DNA of 64,000 nt, from the NCBI RefSeq assembly GCF_900113115.1, contig NZ_FOOF01000007.1:186001-250000 (forward strand), written 5' to 3'. The notes beneath the pieces were generated by a model, which searched no databases, was not told the origin of the DNA, and saw only the letters and a list, made by a program, of their open reading frames with translations. The position numbers and the translations under genes were made by a program. The stretch is from Duganella sp. CF458. GTDB taxonomy: Bacteria > Pseudomonadota > Gammaproteobacteria > Burkholderiales > Burkholderiaceae_D. Below, in pieces: positions 9,108-19,338 of this stretch (its first letter is position 1; every line of letters starts with the position of its first letter).

Positions 9108-11492
9108 AACGCCGTAAGGAATCCAGATGTTTTTCACTTGCGAGGCATGCGCCAGCACTACGCGCCCGCCTGCCTGCGCGGTGGAGAACCAGTCGCGGCC
9201 CTTGGCGCCGCCGGTCCAGGTGCGCTTCAGCGAACCGGCCGACAGCTTCTCGACTTCCGCGCAACCTGCGGCGGAACCGTCGTGGCGCCATACGGCGTCA
9301 ACATCGGCGTGCGAAGCCAGGGTGCGCGCCAGTTCGTCCGCCGAACCGGTAACGATGTTCACTACGCCGCCCGGCAGGTCGGAGGTATCGAACACCTGGT
9401 ACAAATCGGTCGCCGACAGCGGGTACGCTTCCGAAGGCACGGCTACCACGCGGTTGCCCACGGCGATAGCGGGAGCCACCAGCGAGATGAAGCCCAGCAG
9501 CGGGTTCTCGTTCGGGCAGACAACGCCGATCACGCCGATTGCTTCGTTCAGCGCAACGGTGATGCCGTGCATCGGCGGCTGGTGTGCCAGGCCGTCGTAT
9601 TTGTCAGCCCACGCCGCCCAGTAGAACAGGCGTTCGATGGAAGCTTGCACTTCCTTCTCCGCGTTCTTGGTGCCGGTCTGCGCGGCGATACGCTCCGCGA
9701 ATTCGGCGCCGCGGGCAGCCAGGTTCTCGGCGATGTAGTACAGCACTTGCGCGCGGTTGTGCGCGGTCGCCTTGGTCCAGCCGGTCGCCTTGTGCGCTGC
9801 TTCAACCGCGTTGCGGATGTCCTTGCGGTTGCCCTCGCCCACTTCGCCCAGGAACTTTCCGTCGGCGCCGTGGATGGCGCGCGAGTAGGCGCCGTCAGGG
9901 CGTGCCTGCTTGCCGCCGATGTACAGCTTGGCGGTACGGTCGACTGCGAACGGATCGGTCGACGCAACGTGCTCGGTATCCGGCTTGGCAGGCTTCTTGA
10001 ACGATGGCGCGGCCGGGCGTGCATCTTCCGACACAGGCACCAGGTACTCGAACATGCCTTCGCGGCCGCCCTCACGGCCATAGCCCGATTCCTTGTAGCC
10101 GCCGAAGCCGCAGGCGGCGTCGAACTGGTTGGCGGTGTTGATCCACACCACGCCGGCCTTGATCTGCGGCGCCATGTCCAGCGCCAGCGAGATGTTCTCG
10201 GTCCAGACGCAGGAAGCCAGGCCGTAGACAGTGTTGTTAGCCAGTTGCACCGCTTCGGCTGGAGTACGGAAGCTCATCGCCACCAGCACCGGGCCGAAAA
10301 TCTCAGCCTGCGCCACGGCGGCGGAAGTCGACGCGCCGGTAATCAGGGTTGGCGGGAACCACGAGCCGGTGGCCGGCAGTTCGCAGCCGGCCGGCTGGTA
10401 CACCTCGCAGCCTTCGGCGCGGGCGGAGTCCACCAGGCCGGCGATACGTTGGCGCTGGATCGGATCGACCAGGGCGCCGATGTCCATCGACTTGTCCAGC
10501 GGGGAACCCAGGCGCAGGTTGTCCATGCGCGCTTTCAGCTTCTTCAGGAAACGCTCTTGCACGGATTCCTGCACCAGCAGGCGGGAACCGGCGCAGCAAA
10601 CCTGGCCCTGGTTGAACCAGATCGAATCGACCAGGCCCTCGACCGCAGCGTCCAGATCCGCGTCTTCGAAGACGATGAACGGCGACTTGCCGCCCAGTTC
10701 CAGCGACAGCTTCTTGCCGGTGCCGGCGGTGGCTTCGCGGATGATGCGGCCAACTTCGGTGGAGCCGGTGAAGGCCAGCTTGTCGATGCCCTGGTGGCCG
10801 ACGATGGCTTCGCCGGTGCGGCCGTCGCCGGTCACGATGTTCACGACACCGGCAGGCACGCCCGCTTGCAGGCAGATATCGGCGAACAGCATCGCGGTCA
10901 GCGGCGTGAATTCAGCCGGCTTGAAGACGATGGTGTTGCCAGCTGCCAGCGCAGGAGCGATCTTCCATGCCAGCATCAGCAGCGGAAAATTCCAAGGCAC
11001 GATCTGGCCGACCACGCCCACGGCACGGTGGCCCGGGAATTCTTCGTCCAGCAGTTGCGCCCAGCCGGCGTGGTAATAGAAATGGCGCGCCACCAGCGGC
11101 AGGTCGGCATCTCGGGTTTCGCGGATGGTCTTGCCGTTGTCCAGGGTTTCCAGCACGGCGAACAGGCGCGCATGCTTTTGCATCAGGCGTGCGATGGCGT
11201 ACATGATCTTGGCGCGGCCATGGCCGCCCAGCGCCTGCCAGCCCGGCAGCGCCTTGCGCGCCGCGGTGACAGCGCGTGCCACGTCGACAGCGGTTGCCTG
11301 GGTCAGTTCAGCCAGTTGCGAGCCATCGGCAGGGTTGAAGCAGGCGAAGGTTTCGCCCGGCTCGGTCCACTGGTTGTCGATAAACAGGCCGAACTTGCGG
11401 GAGCGCTGCTCCAGCCACGCTTGCGCTTCTTTCTGGCTTTCTGGTGCAGGGCCGTAGTCCATGGTGTTGAGGATCTCGTTAATAGTTGGCAT
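9105..11492 (-). CDS. Double-domain aldehyde dehydrogenase, second domain lacking the catalytic part
   Basis: 795 aa, far longer than the usual 480-500. Residues 1-490 are a full aldehyde dehydrogenase: cofactor region VPWNFPLLM (Asn168), LELGGKSP with Glu265, and QGQVCCAGSR with catalytic Cys about 299. From residue 530 a second copy begins (KLYIGGKQARPDGAYS, GVVCPNENPLLGF, GGVVNIVTGSADE), but it stops before any catalytic Cys motif. It therefore appears to be a fusion of one active unit and one cofactor-fold-only unit. Placed right after deoC, it most likely oxidises the acetaldehyde released by deoxyribose-phosphate aldolase to acetate; this is inference from context. ATG 11492 follows deoC by 12 bases. 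Confidence 0.9.
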   Translation of the reverse strand: MPTINEILNTMDYGPAPESQKEAQAWLEQRSRKFGLFIDNQWTEPGETFACFNPADGSQLAELTQATAVDVARAVTAARKALPGWQALGGHGRAKIMYAIARLMQKHARLFAVLETLDNGKTIRETRDADLPLVARHFYYHAGWAQLLDEEFPGHRAVGVVGQIVPWNFPLLMLAWKIAPALAAGNTIVFKPAEFTPLTAMLFADICLQAGVPAGVVNIVTGDGRTGEAIVGHQGIDKLAFTGSTEVGRIIREATAGTGKKLSLELGGKSPFIVFEDADLDAAVEGLVDSIWFNQGQVCCAGSRLLVQESVQERFLKKLKARMDNLRLGSPLDKSMDIGALVDPIQRQRIAGLVDSARAEGCEVYQPAGCELPATGSWFPPTLITGASTSAAVAQAEIFGPVLVAMSFRTPAEAVQLANNTVYGLASCVWTENISLALDMAPQIKAGVVWINTANQFDAACGFGGYKESGYGREGGREGMFEYLVPVSEDARPAAPSFKKPAKPDTEHVASTDPFAVDRTAKLYIGGKQARPDGAYSRAIHGADGKFLGEVGEGNRKDIRNAVEAAHKATGWTKATAHNRAQVLYYIAENLAARGAEFAERIAAQTGTKNAEKEVQASIERLFYWAAWADKYDGLAHQPPMHGITVALNEAIGVIGVVCPNENPLLGFISLVAPAIAVGNRVVAVPSEAYPLSATDLYQVFDTSDLPGGVVNIVTGSADELARTLASHADVDAVWRHDGSAAGCAEVEKLSAGSLKRTWTGGAKGRDWFSTAQAGGRVVLAHASQVKNIWIPYGV

Positions 11493-11504
11493 GGCAATGT
11501 CTTC

Positions 11505-12467
11505 TTATGGTTGCGCGTGGCGATGGGCGGCGGAGTAGGCGCCGGTCACATGGTGCTCCAGCTGGCGCTCGATGTCGGTCAGCAGGCTCGATGCGCCGAT
11601 ACGGAACAGGTGCGGCTCCAGCCACTCGTTGCCCAGTTCTTCCTTCATCACGGTCATGTATTGCAGCGCGGTCTTGGCGCTGCCGACGCCGCCTGCCGGC
11701 TTGTAGCCCACCTTGAAGCCGGTGCGCTCGTAGTATTCGCGGATCGCACGCACCATCACCAGCGATACCGGGATGGTGGCGTTGACGCCTTCCTTGCCGG
11801 TCGAGGTCTTGATAAAGTCGGCGCCTGCCATCATGCAGACCCACGATGCCTTCGCCACGTTTTCCAGCGTCACCAGGTCGCCGGTAGCCAGGATGGCCTT
11901 CACGTGCGCTTCGCCGCAAGCCTTGCGGTAGGCCAGCATTTCATCGTACAGCGCTTGCCAGTTGCCGGTCAGGACGTGCTGGCGGGTGATCACGATGTCG
12001 ATCTCTTGCGCGCCTGCCGCGACGGACAATTCAACTTCGCGCACCTTGGTTTCCATGCTGGTCAGGCCGGCAGGGAAGCCGGTCGACACCGCAGCGATAG
12101 GCAGGCGGCCTTTCAGCACCGCGTCGGCGTGCTGGATCATCTCGTGGTACACGCAGACGGCGCCGGTCATCAGCTTGCGTTCCTGCAGGCCGAGCGCTTC
12201 CACCAGGTCCTGGCGCAACGGGCGCATGGCTTTCATGCACAGGCGCTCAACGCGGCCCGGGGTGTCGTCGCCGGCCAGGGTGGTCAGGTCGATCAGTTCG
12301 ATCGCCTTCACCAGCCAGGCAGCCTGGTACTCTTTCTTCACCGTGCGGCGGTTCGCCAGCGATGCGGCGCGGCGGTCCGCGGCGGACTTGTTCACATGGA
12401 TGTGATTCAGCCAGCCCAGGTCGAGGCCAATCGCCTCGTTGCGCTTGAAGTCAGGGGTCATAGTCAT
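11505..12467 (-). CDS. deoC: Deoxyribose-phosphate aldolase
   Basis: 320 aa. It cleaves 2-deoxyribose-5-phosphate into acetaldehyde and glyceraldehyde-3-phosphate. The Schiff-base lysine is Lys220 in MAGADFIKTSTG, and the second lysine is in GYKPAGGVGSAK. The start MTMTPDFKRNEA at 12467 overlaps the deoB stop by ATGA, giving translational coupling; the open frame continues upstream only as an out-of-frame shadow of deoB. The N-terminal extension of about 60 residues before the barrel is typical of the longer DeoC forms. The products go to the adjacent aldehyde dehydrogenase and to glycolysis. Confidence 0.96.
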   Translation of the reverse strand: MTMTPDFKRNEAIGLDLGWLNHIHVNKSAADRRAASLANRRTVKKEYQAAWLVKAIELIDLTTLAGDDTPGRVERLCMKAMRPLRQDLVEALGLQERKLMTGAVCVYHEMIQHADAVLKGRLPIAAVSTGFPAGLTSMETKVREVELSVAAGAQEIDIVITRQHVLTGNWQALYDEMLAYRKACGEAHVKAILATGDLVTLENVAKASWVCMMAGADFIKTSTGKEGVNATIPVSLVMVRAIREYYERTGFKVGYKPAGGVGSAKTALQYMTVMKEELGNEWLEPHLFRIGASSLLTDIERQLEHHVTGAYSAAHRHAQP

Positions 12468-13657
12468 AGCAGGTTGGTTCCGTTGGAAAGAGGTTTCACG
12501 CCCAGGTGATGCGCGATGGTCTGGCCGATGTCGGAGAAAGTTTCCGAGATGCCGAGCGACTGCGGCTTGACGCCAGGGCCGAAGAACAGCACAGGAATAT
12601 GTTCGCGGGTGTGGTCGGAACCTGGTGCGGTCGGGTCGCAGCCGTGGTCGGCGGTGATCACGCACAAGTCGCCATCCTTCAGGTTGGCGATGAATTCCGG
12701 CAGGCGCGCGTCCATTTCATGCAGCGCGTTCGAGTAGCCGGCAACGTCGCGGCGGTGGCCGAAGTGCATGTCGAAGTCGACGAAGTTGACGAAGGTCAGC
12801 GACTTGTCGCCGGCTTCGCGCTGGGCTTCCAACAGCTTGTCGAACAGCGCCATATTGTCCGGGCCTTTCAGCACGCGGCTCACGCCTTGCGCGGCGTAGA
12901 TATCGCTGATCTTGCCCAGTGCGATCACCTCGCCGCCCTCGTTCTTCACGTGGTCCAGCAGGGTTGGCGCGCTTGGCGGCACGGCGTAGTCGTGACGGTT
13001 GGCGGTGCGCTTGTAGTCGCCGTTGGCGCCGACGAATGGGCGGGCGATGATGCGGCCGATGTTGTACGGTTTGACCAGTTCGTAGGCTTTCTCGCACATA
13101 TCGTACAGGCGTTCCAGGCCGAAGAGCTCTTCGTGGCATGCGATCTGCAGCACGGAGTCGGCGGAGGTGTACAGGATAGGCTTGCCGGTCGCGACGTGCT
13201 CGTCGCCCAGTTCATTGATGATGGTGGTGCCCGACGCGTGGCAGTTGCCCAGGAAGCCGGGCACGCCGGTCAGTTCCTGCAGCTTGTCGGTCAGTTCTTT
13301 TGGGAAGGACGGCACTTCTTTCGGGAAGTAGCCCCAGTCGAACAGCACCGGCACGCCGGCGATTTCCCAATGGCCGGACTGGGTGTCCTTGCCGGTGGAT
13401 TGCTCGCGCGCTGCGCCGTAAGCGCCGGTGAAACCGTCGCGCTTTTCAAAGCCGGCAGCCCACTGGCCGGATGCGGTATGCGCGGCGGCGGCCAGGCCGA
13501 GGCCTTCCATGGTTGGCAGGGACATCGGCTTGCCTTCGTTGGCCGCCCATTTGGCGATGTGGCCGAAGGTGTTGTAGGCCTGGTCGCCATATTTGTGGGC
13601 GTCCGGCGTTGCGCCGAGGCCGAAGGAGTCTAACAACAGGATAAATGCGCGGGACAT
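12464..13657 (-). CDS. deoB: Phosphopentomutase
   Basis: 397 aa, of the alkaline-phosphatase superfamily. It converts (deoxy)ribose-1-phosphate to the 5-phosphate. The N-terminus MSRAFILLLDSFGLGATPDA carries the first metal Asp (DSFG). The phosphorylated residue is the Thr of EQSTGKDTQSGHWE, and the second metal site is in 'VNFVDFDMHFGHRRD' and 'VITADHGCDPTAPGSDHTRE'. It lies second in the operon, between punA (upstream, separated by a repeat) and deoC (overlapping ATGA). It links the phosphorylases PunA and DeoA with DeoC. Confidence 0.97.
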   Translation of the reverse strand: MSRAFILLLDSFGLGATPDAHKYGDQAYNTFGHIAKWAANEGKPMSLPTMEGLGLAAAAHTASGQWAAGFEKRDGFTGAYGAAREQSTGKDTQSGHWEIAGVPVLFDWGYFPKEVPSFPKELTDKLQELTGVPGFLGNCHASGTTIINELGDEHVATGKPILYTSADSVLQIACHEELFGLERLYDMCEKAYELVKPYNIGRIIARPFVGANGDYKRTANRHDYAVPPSAPTLLDHVKNEGGEVIALGKISDIYAAQGVSRVLKGPDNMALFDKLLEAQREAGDKSLTFVNFVDFDMHFGHRRDVAGYSNALHEMDARLPEFIANLKDGDLCVITADHGCDPTAPGSDHTREHIPVLFFGPGVKPQSLGISETFSDIGQTIAHHLGVKPLSNGTNLL

Positions 13658-13681
13658 GGGGTGCCTCTCAATTCAAACCCG

Positions 13682-13771
13682 AAAATCTGGGTCTGACCCA
13701 AGGGTCAGACCCGCTACGCGACGGCGACCGGTCGGGTCTGACCCTTGGGTCTGACCCAGGTTTACCGGTTT
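13682..13771. repeat. Inverted repeat with GGGTCTGACCC core between punA and deoB
   Basis: The left arm runs AATCTGGGTCTGACCCAAGG and on to GTCAGACCCG. After a roughly 22-base spacer comes the near-complement CGGGTCTGACCCTTGGGTCT, then GACCCAGGTTTACCGGTTTT. It is closely related to the element at 7583-7692 and occupies the gap between the punA stop and the deoB start. Like the others it can fold into a long hairpin in the operon mRNA. Confidence 0.85.
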
Positions 13772-14610
13772 TAAGCCTTTGGAGCCTTGGCCACTTTCTC
13801 CAGGAACGCCAGGATCAGCTTGATCAGCGATTCCGCGCCAACAGCCGCGTACTTCAGCGTCTGCTCGTGCGACAGCGGGAACGGCGACAGGCCTTCAGCC
13901 AGGTTGGTGATCACGGAAACGCCAACCACCTTCAAGCCGCAGTGACGTGCCGACACCACTTCCGGCACCACCGACATACCGACTACATCCGCACCCAGCG
14001 TCTTGAACGCGCGGATTTCCGCAGGGGTTTCGAAGTTCGGGCCCGGGTAAGCGATGTACACGCCTTCATGCAGGGTGATCGACTTGTCCGCAGCGGTCGA
14101 TTGCAGCAGCTTGCGCAGGTCCGCATCGTAAGCATTCGCCATCGAGAAGAAGCGCGGACCGAAACGTTCGTCGTTCGGGCCAACCATCGGGGTGCCAGGC
14201 AGGAAGTTGATGTGGTCATTCAGCGCCACCAGCGAACCGGCATCCACTTCGGGACGCAGCGAACCTGCCGCATTGGTCACGAACAGCATCTCGCAACCCA
14301 GCAGCTTGATGGTGCGCACGGCGGAAGTCATCACCGCCGGTCCGTAGCCTTCATAGAAGTGGCCGCGGCCCTTCAGGCAGACAACCTGCACGCCGGCAAG
14401 CGTGCCCAGCACCAGCTGGCCGGCGTGGCCATGCACGGTGGAGATCGGGAAACCTGGCAGTTCGTCGAAGGAAATCGACACTGCATCGGTCATCTGTTCG
14501 GCCAGCACGCCCAGGCCGGAGCCCAGGATCATTGCCACGCGTGGCTGGAAATTGGCCGGCATGCGGGCACGGATGATGGCGGCGGCCTGGAATGGGGTAT
14601 TGGAAGACAT
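13771..14610 (-). CDS. punA: Purine-nucleoside phosphorylase (trimeric PunA/PNP type)
   Basis: 279 aa. It splits inosine, guanosine and their deoxy forms to base plus (deoxy)ribose-1-phosphate. Features: MILGSGLGVLA and the phosphate-binding loop, TVHGHAGQLVLG, KGRGHFYEGY, NAAGSLRPEVDAG, and the base-binding GPNFETPAEIRAFKTLG and GMSVVPEVVSARHCGLKVV. It belongs to the Glu/Asn-specific PNP class II, homologous to mammalian PNP. The start at 14610 is preceded by GAGGAA; the reading frame extends 22 codons further upstream but without support. It is the first gene of the minus-strand deo operon, with a good promoter at 14675-14704. Confidence 0.95.
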   Translation of the reverse strand: MSSNTPFQAAAIIRARMPANFQPRVAMILGSGLGVLAEQMTDAVSISFDELPGFPISTVHGHAGQLVLGTLAGVQVVCLKGRGHFYEGYGPAVMTSAVRTIKLLGCEMLFVTNAAGSLRPEVDAGSLVALNDHINFLPGTPMVGPNDERFGPRFFSMANAYDADLRKLLQSTAADKSITLHEGVYIAYPGPNFETPAEIRAFKTLGADVVGMSVVPEVVSARHCGLKVVGVSVITNLAEGLSPFPLSHEQTLKYAAVGAESLIKLILAFLEKVAKAPKA

Positions 14611-14674
14611 GGAGTTCCTCGTTTTTATATCTTTAGGTGAGCTGGCCAGAACAGGCCCTTGAACGTACCACGAC

Positions 14675-14735
14675 ACTATGCATCATCGTCTATATGTATG
14701 GCAAATACCATTTTTCTTTGCTATTTATACGCAAG
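14675..14735 (-). promoter_or_regulatory. Promoter/operator of the punA-deoBCA operon
   Basis: Reading the minus strand, TTGCCA (14704-14699) is a good -35, and CATAGT (14680-14675), 18 bases on, a fair -10. The -35 lies inside a 19-base block GTATTTGCCATACATATAG (14708-14690) that is identical to 22530-22548. The AT-rich 27 bases upstream (14735-14709, starting CTTGCGTATAAATAG) also match the other site. Transcription would begin about 55-60 bases before the punA ATG. Confidence 0.7.
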
Positions 14736-14773
14736 CGCTATAAATATGGGTTTATTATAGGAGCGCCTTCCGT

Positions 14774-14818
14774 TTGACATGCAACGGACAAATGTTTAGC
14801 ATCGCAAACAAATGTTTA
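14774..14818 (+). promoter_or_regulatory. Promoter of the HTH-kinase gene with paired 11-bp operator repeats
   Basis: TTGACA at 14774-14779 is a perfect -35, and TAGCAT at 14797-14802, 17 bases on, a fair -10. ACAAATGTTTA occurs twice, at 14788-14798 and 14808-14818, exactly 20 bases apart, that is on the same face of the helix. One copy overlaps the -10 and the other the start region. This is the layout of a repressor site, perhaps for the HTH domain of the protein encoded directly downstream. Confidence 0.6.
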
Positions 14819-14831
14819 TAGCGAGCTTTTC

Positions 14832-15932
14832 GTGACCGATCTCTCCCGCAAGGAACAGCTGTACGAGCTGATTCGGGCCAATCCCTTTATCTCCCAGCAA
14901 GAGCTGGCGGAGCAGCTCGCCCTGTCGCGCTCTGCCGTGGCCGGTCACATTGCCAGCCTGATCCGCGAGCGCAAACTGCTGGGCCGCGCCTATGTGTTGC
15001 GCAATGAGCGCACGGTGCTGTGCATCGGCGCCGCCTGCCTCGACCGCAAACTGCGCCCGCATGCCCCGCTGCAAATGGCCACCTCCAATCCAGCTTGCGC
15101 TGAAGAAAGTTTCGGTGGCGTGGCACGGAATATCGCGGCCAATCTGGCCCAGCTCGGCCTGCCCTGCTCCCTATTGACCGCCCTTGGCGACGACTCCTCC
15201 GGTCGCGCCCTGCGCGCCCAGGCCGAAGCATTCGGCATCGGCATGGAAGGCAGCCTGCAGGTCAACGGCATCGGCAGCGGCACCTACACCGCGGTGCTGG
15301 ATGCTTCCGGCGAAATGGTGGTCGCACTGGCCGACATGGCCATCTTCGACCAACTTACCCCGGGCTGGGTCGCCAGCCGGCAGCCGCAGCGCAATGCCGC
15401 CGGCATGGTGGTGGCGGACCTGAACCTGCCGATCGACTCCGTGGCCATGCTGCTGGCCGATGCCCGCGTTTCCGGCGTACCGCTGGTGGTGGTCGCGGTG
15501 TCGCAGCCAAAGATGGCGCGCCTGCCGAAAGACCTGAATGGCTTGTCGCTGCTGATCCTGAACCGCGGCGAACTGGAAACCCGCGCCGGCCGCGCGCTGC
15601 CAACCGAAGCCGACGTGCAGGCAGCGTGCCACGAGCTGCAAGCCGACGGCGCGCGCGACATCATCGTCACGTGCGGCGCCAGCGGCGTCTACCACACCCT
15701 TGGTCAGGCCCTGCACTGGCTGCCGGCGCACGACGCCCGGGTAGTCGACGTTACCGGCGCCGGCGATGCCTTCTCGGCCGCCGTCTGCTGGTCGCTGTTG
15801 CAAGAACCCGAACAACTGACCCTGGCCTGCCAGCGCGGACTGAAAGCCGCCTCCATCACGCTGGCCAGCCCACACACCGTGTCGCCCGAGCTGAACGCAG
15901 ACCTGCTCGCCACCGCGCATACAGAGGAGTAA
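14832..15932 (+). CDS. PfkB-family (pseudouridine) kinase with N-terminal winged helix, GTG start
   Basis: 366 aa. Residues 5-55 are a winged helix-turn-helix ([20 protein letters not shown]). Residues 60-355 are a ribokinase/PfkB sugar-kinase domain with the substrate motif [16 protein letters not shown], about residues 94-109, and the signature [12 protein letters not shown] (306-317) with catalytic Asp312. The layout is that of E. coli YeiI; paired with psuG four bases downstream it is most likely the pseudouridine kinase (PsuK role), giving pseudouridine-5'-phosphate. The DNA-binding domain suggests a kinase that also regulates, possibly through the repeats in its own promoter. The GTG start is forced by the fold and the frame. 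Confidence 0.85.
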   Translation: MTDLSRKEQLYELIRANPFISQQELAEQLALSRSAVAGHIASLIRERKLLGRAYVLRNERTVLCIGAACLDRKLRPHAPLQMATSNPACAEESFGGVARNIAANLAQLGLPCSLLTALGDDSSGRALRAQAEAFGIGMEGSLQVNGIGSGTYTAVLDASGEMVVALADMAIFDQLTPGWVASRQPQRNAAGMVVADLNLPIDSVAMLLADARVSGVPLVVVAVSQPKMARLPKDLNGLSLLILNRGELETRAGRALPTEADVQAACHELQADGARDIIVTCGASGVYHTLGQALHWLPAHDARVVDVTGAGDAFSAAVCWSLLQEPEQLTLACQRGLKAASITLASPHTVSPELNADLLATAHTEE

Positions 15933-15936
15933 AAAC

Positions 15937-16847
<911 letters not shown>

Positions 16848-16863
<16 letters not shown>

Positions 16864-17750
16864 AACAGTTAAAGTACTTCCTCGCCGTCGCCGAAGAAAA
16901 GAGCTTCAGCCGCGCCGCCGAACGCCTGCATATCTCGCAGCCACCGCTTTCGCAGCAGATCATGAAGCTGGAAGCGGAGCTGGGCGTGAAGCTGTTCGCC
17001 CGCACCACCCGCACCTTCGAGCTGACTGTCGCCGGCAAGGCGCTGATGCAAGAGGCCTCGGACCTGCTGGCGAAGATGCGCATGACCATCGATACCGTGC
17101 GCCAGATCGACCGCGGCGAAGTGGGCCGCTTGCGCGTAGGCATAGTGGGATCGGCGATGTGGGGGCCGATTCCATCCATGCTGGAGGAATTCCAGAGCAA
17201 GTATCCGCGCGTCACCTGGACCATCCACGAGTCCGGCCCGACGGTGCAGTACGACGCCCTGCGCGCCAAGCAGATCGACGTCGGCTTCTGGCGCGAACCC
17301 AAGCTGGATGACGACGAGCTGCGGCGCGACAACCTGAAGCAGGAGCTGTGCTTCCGCGAGAATGTCTGCGTAGCAGTGAATGAGCACCATCCACTGGCGA
17401 AGATGGACGCGATCGAGCTGGCCGATATTGCCGATGATCCGATGCTGACGCTTGCCCTGGATAAGTCGGCGTTCCCGCGCTACCTGATCCAGTGCTGCGT
17501 GAATACCGGCTTCCAACCTGAGATTTTCCAGGAAGCGCATGAGCCGCAGACCTTGCTGGCCATGGTGGGCGCGGGCCTGGGCGTGACGCTGATGCCGGAA
17601 ACTACCGCGCGTATCGGCTGGCCTGGCGTGGTCTTCCTGCCGATCCGTACCAACCCGCCGTCGGCGAACCTGTACATCACCTACACCACACTGGATGACG
17701 CGCCAGTCGTGCGCGCCTTCCTCAACATCCTGCGCCCGCCTGGCGCCTAA
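16848..17750 (+). CDS. LysR-family transcriptional regulator
   Basis: 300 aa. Residues 1-60 are the winged [58 protein letters not shown]. The rest is the periplasmic-binding-like effector domain (about 92-295), with '[20 protein letters not shown]' opening it. It overlaps psuG, so it is likely the third gene of the pseudouridine operon and a plausible regulator of it or of the neighbouring salvage genes. Its effector and its site are not shown by the sequence. Confidence 0.92.
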
Positions 17751-18391
17751 TGGGTCGCGCCCGCGGCCACCACGGCGTCGCGGTCAACCGCCTGCGCCGT
17801 GCGGACCGCCACGCGCAGGCCTTCTTTCATCTGCTCCAGCGACATGCTGGCCGTACCGGGATGGCGTGCGGCCTGCTCCGGCAGATAAGGAATGTGGATG
17901 AAGCCCGCCTTCACATCGTCGCGCCCAGCCACGGCGTGCATCAAGCCGTAGAACACGTGGTTGCAAACGAAAGTGCCCGCAGTCTGCGACACCGACGCCG
18001 GCAAGCCTGCAGCGCGTAGTGCAGCGACGATCGCCTTGATCGGCAGCGTCGCAAAATACGCCGCCGGCCCGCCCCGCACAATCGGTTCATCGACCAACTG
18101 CTTCTCCGCGTTGTCCTTGATCGGCGCATCGTCGACATTGATTGCCACCCGCTCGACCGACAGGTCCACACGTCCTCCCGCCTGGCCCACCGCGATCACC
18201 AGCGCCGGCTTCAGTTCTTCGATCAACGCCGTCATGGCCGCATTCGCATCGCCGAACACGCAAGGCAGCTGGCGCGCCACAACACGGAAATCGCCCTCAC
18301 CCCAGCCATCCAGCGCGCGCACGGTTTCCCAGGCAGGGTTGACAGGCTCTTTATTAAAGGGCTCGAAGCCCGTCAGCAGAACAGTTTTCAT
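17747..18391 (-). CDS. pcp: Pyrrolidone-carboxylate (pyroglutamyl) peptidase
   Basis: 214 aa, the typical length. It removes N-terminal pyroglutamate (5-oxoproline) from peptides. The catalytic triad of family C15 can be placed: Glu80 in [14 protein letters not shown], Cys143 in [16 protein letters not shown], and His166 in '[13 protein letters not shown]'. It begins [20 protein letters not shown], the classic start. Its 3' end meets the LysR 3' end by a 4-base convergent overlap. It overlaps the DUF979 gene upstream by 4 bases (18388-18391) and is probably its operon partner. Confidence 0.96.
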   Translation of the reverse strand: MKTVLLTGFEPFNKEPVNPAWETVRALDGWGEGDFRVVARQLPCVFGDANAAMTALIEELKPALVIAVGQAGGRVDLSVERVAINVDDAPIKDNAEKQLVDEPIVRGGPAAYFATLPIKAIVAALRAAGLPASVSQTAGTFVCNHVFYGLMHAVAGRDDVKAGFIHIPYLPEQAARHPGTASMSLEQMKEGLRVAVRTAQAVDRDAVVAAGATH

Positions 18392-19338
18392 AGCAAGAAA
18401 TACAGCAGGATGATATTTGCGCCAAGCAGCGGCAAGGCCGTCGGAACCTGCGCCTTGATCACGGCATTACGGTCGGTCAAATCCAGCAACGCAGTCGGGA
18501 TGATGTTGAAGTTGGCCGCCATCGGCGTCATCAACGTACCGCAATAAGCGCTGAACATGCCGATCGCCGCCATCACCGCAGGATTGCCGCCAAACTTTGC
18601 CACCAGCACCGGCACACCGACACCGCCGGCCATCACCGGGAAAGCGGCAAAGCCGTTGCCCATCACGATGGTGAACAGCGCCATGCCGACACAATACACC
18701 GCCACGGCAACCAGCTTCGAATCGAGGCCAATATAAGTCGTCGTCACCTGCGCCACTGCCTTGCCCACGCCAGCCTCGCTGAACAACAGGCCCAGCACCG
18801 CCAGCATATGCGGCAGCACGATCATCCAGCTCATGGCATCGATCAGGCGACGCGATTCGCGGCCGGCCTGCAGCGGCGTGGAACGCGTCATCCAGCAGGC
18901 TACGCCAACCGCGATCACCGCCGCGCAACCAAGGCTCACCAGGGTAAGGTGTTTCGGGTCCAGCACCAACAACTCGCCGATGCGCACTTCCTTAAGCAGC
19001 GTCGAGCCGGCCATCGTGACCGCCGGGATCACCAGTGCCGGCACGAACAGCCTGTGCCCGAGCCGCGCAGCACTGGCGCTGCGCGCGCCTTCGGGCAGCA
19101 CGTCCGGCTTGCCGCTCCGGACGCCGCCAAAGCTCGCCAGCAGCGCCATCACGATCATTGACAGCCCCACTGTTGCCGGCGGCAGTCGCTCGCCCACCAG
19201 ATAGACCATGGCATATAGTGTCCAGAACACGCCCGTGGTCCAGCGGCGCGGATTGCTGCGGTCGGCAAAGGACATCAGCGCGACCAGCGACAGCATGATC
19301 CCCAGCAAATAGTAGAAATATTCGACGCGGATGATCAT
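18388..19338 (-). CDS. DUF979 membrane protein
   Basis: 316 aa from ATG 19338, which overlaps the DUF969 stop (ATGA). About eight hydrophobic helices can be seen, from [20 protein letters not shown] to '[18 protein letters not shown]'. The conserved parts include [19 protein letters not shown] and '[20 protein letters not shown]', which look like a transporter core. DUF969 and DUF979 proteins are known to be neighbours of pyroglutamyl peptidase genes; a role in transport of pyroglutamate or peptides is inferred, not shown. It lies between DUF969 and pcp in a tight three-gene operon. Confidence 0.88.
   Translation of the reverse strand: MIIRVEYFYYLLGIMLSLVALMSFADRSNPRRWTTGVFWTLYAMVYLVGERLPPATVGLSMIVMALLASFGGVRSGKPDVLPEGARSASAARLGHRLFVPALVIPAVTMAGSTLLKEVRIGELLVLDPKHLTLVSLGCAAVIAVGVACWMTRSTPLQAGRESRRLIDAMSWMIVLPHMLAVLGLLFSEAGVGKAVAQVTTTYIGLDSKLVAVAVYCVGMALFTIVMGNGFAAFPVMAGGVGVPVLVAKFGGNPAVMAAIGMFSAYCGTLMTPMAANFNIIPTALLDLTDRNAVIKAQVPTALPLLGANIILLYFLL

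Noticed and set aside
9054..12509. Plus-strand open frame of 1151 codons opposite aldehyde dehydrogenase and deoC
   Set aside because: It is the antisense shadow of two clearly real genes in high-GC codon use; the translation is rich in His, Arg and Gln without any domain.
7583..13771. The GGGTCTGACCC repeats as a CRISPR array
   Set aside because: The copies are palindromic, differ in length and are kilobases apart, with genes between them instead of spacers.
14690..14708. Shared 19-mer as a phage or element attachment site
   Set aside because: The two copies are in opposite orientation, similarity extends over a promoter-shaped 61-base block, and no integrase or mobile gene lies between.
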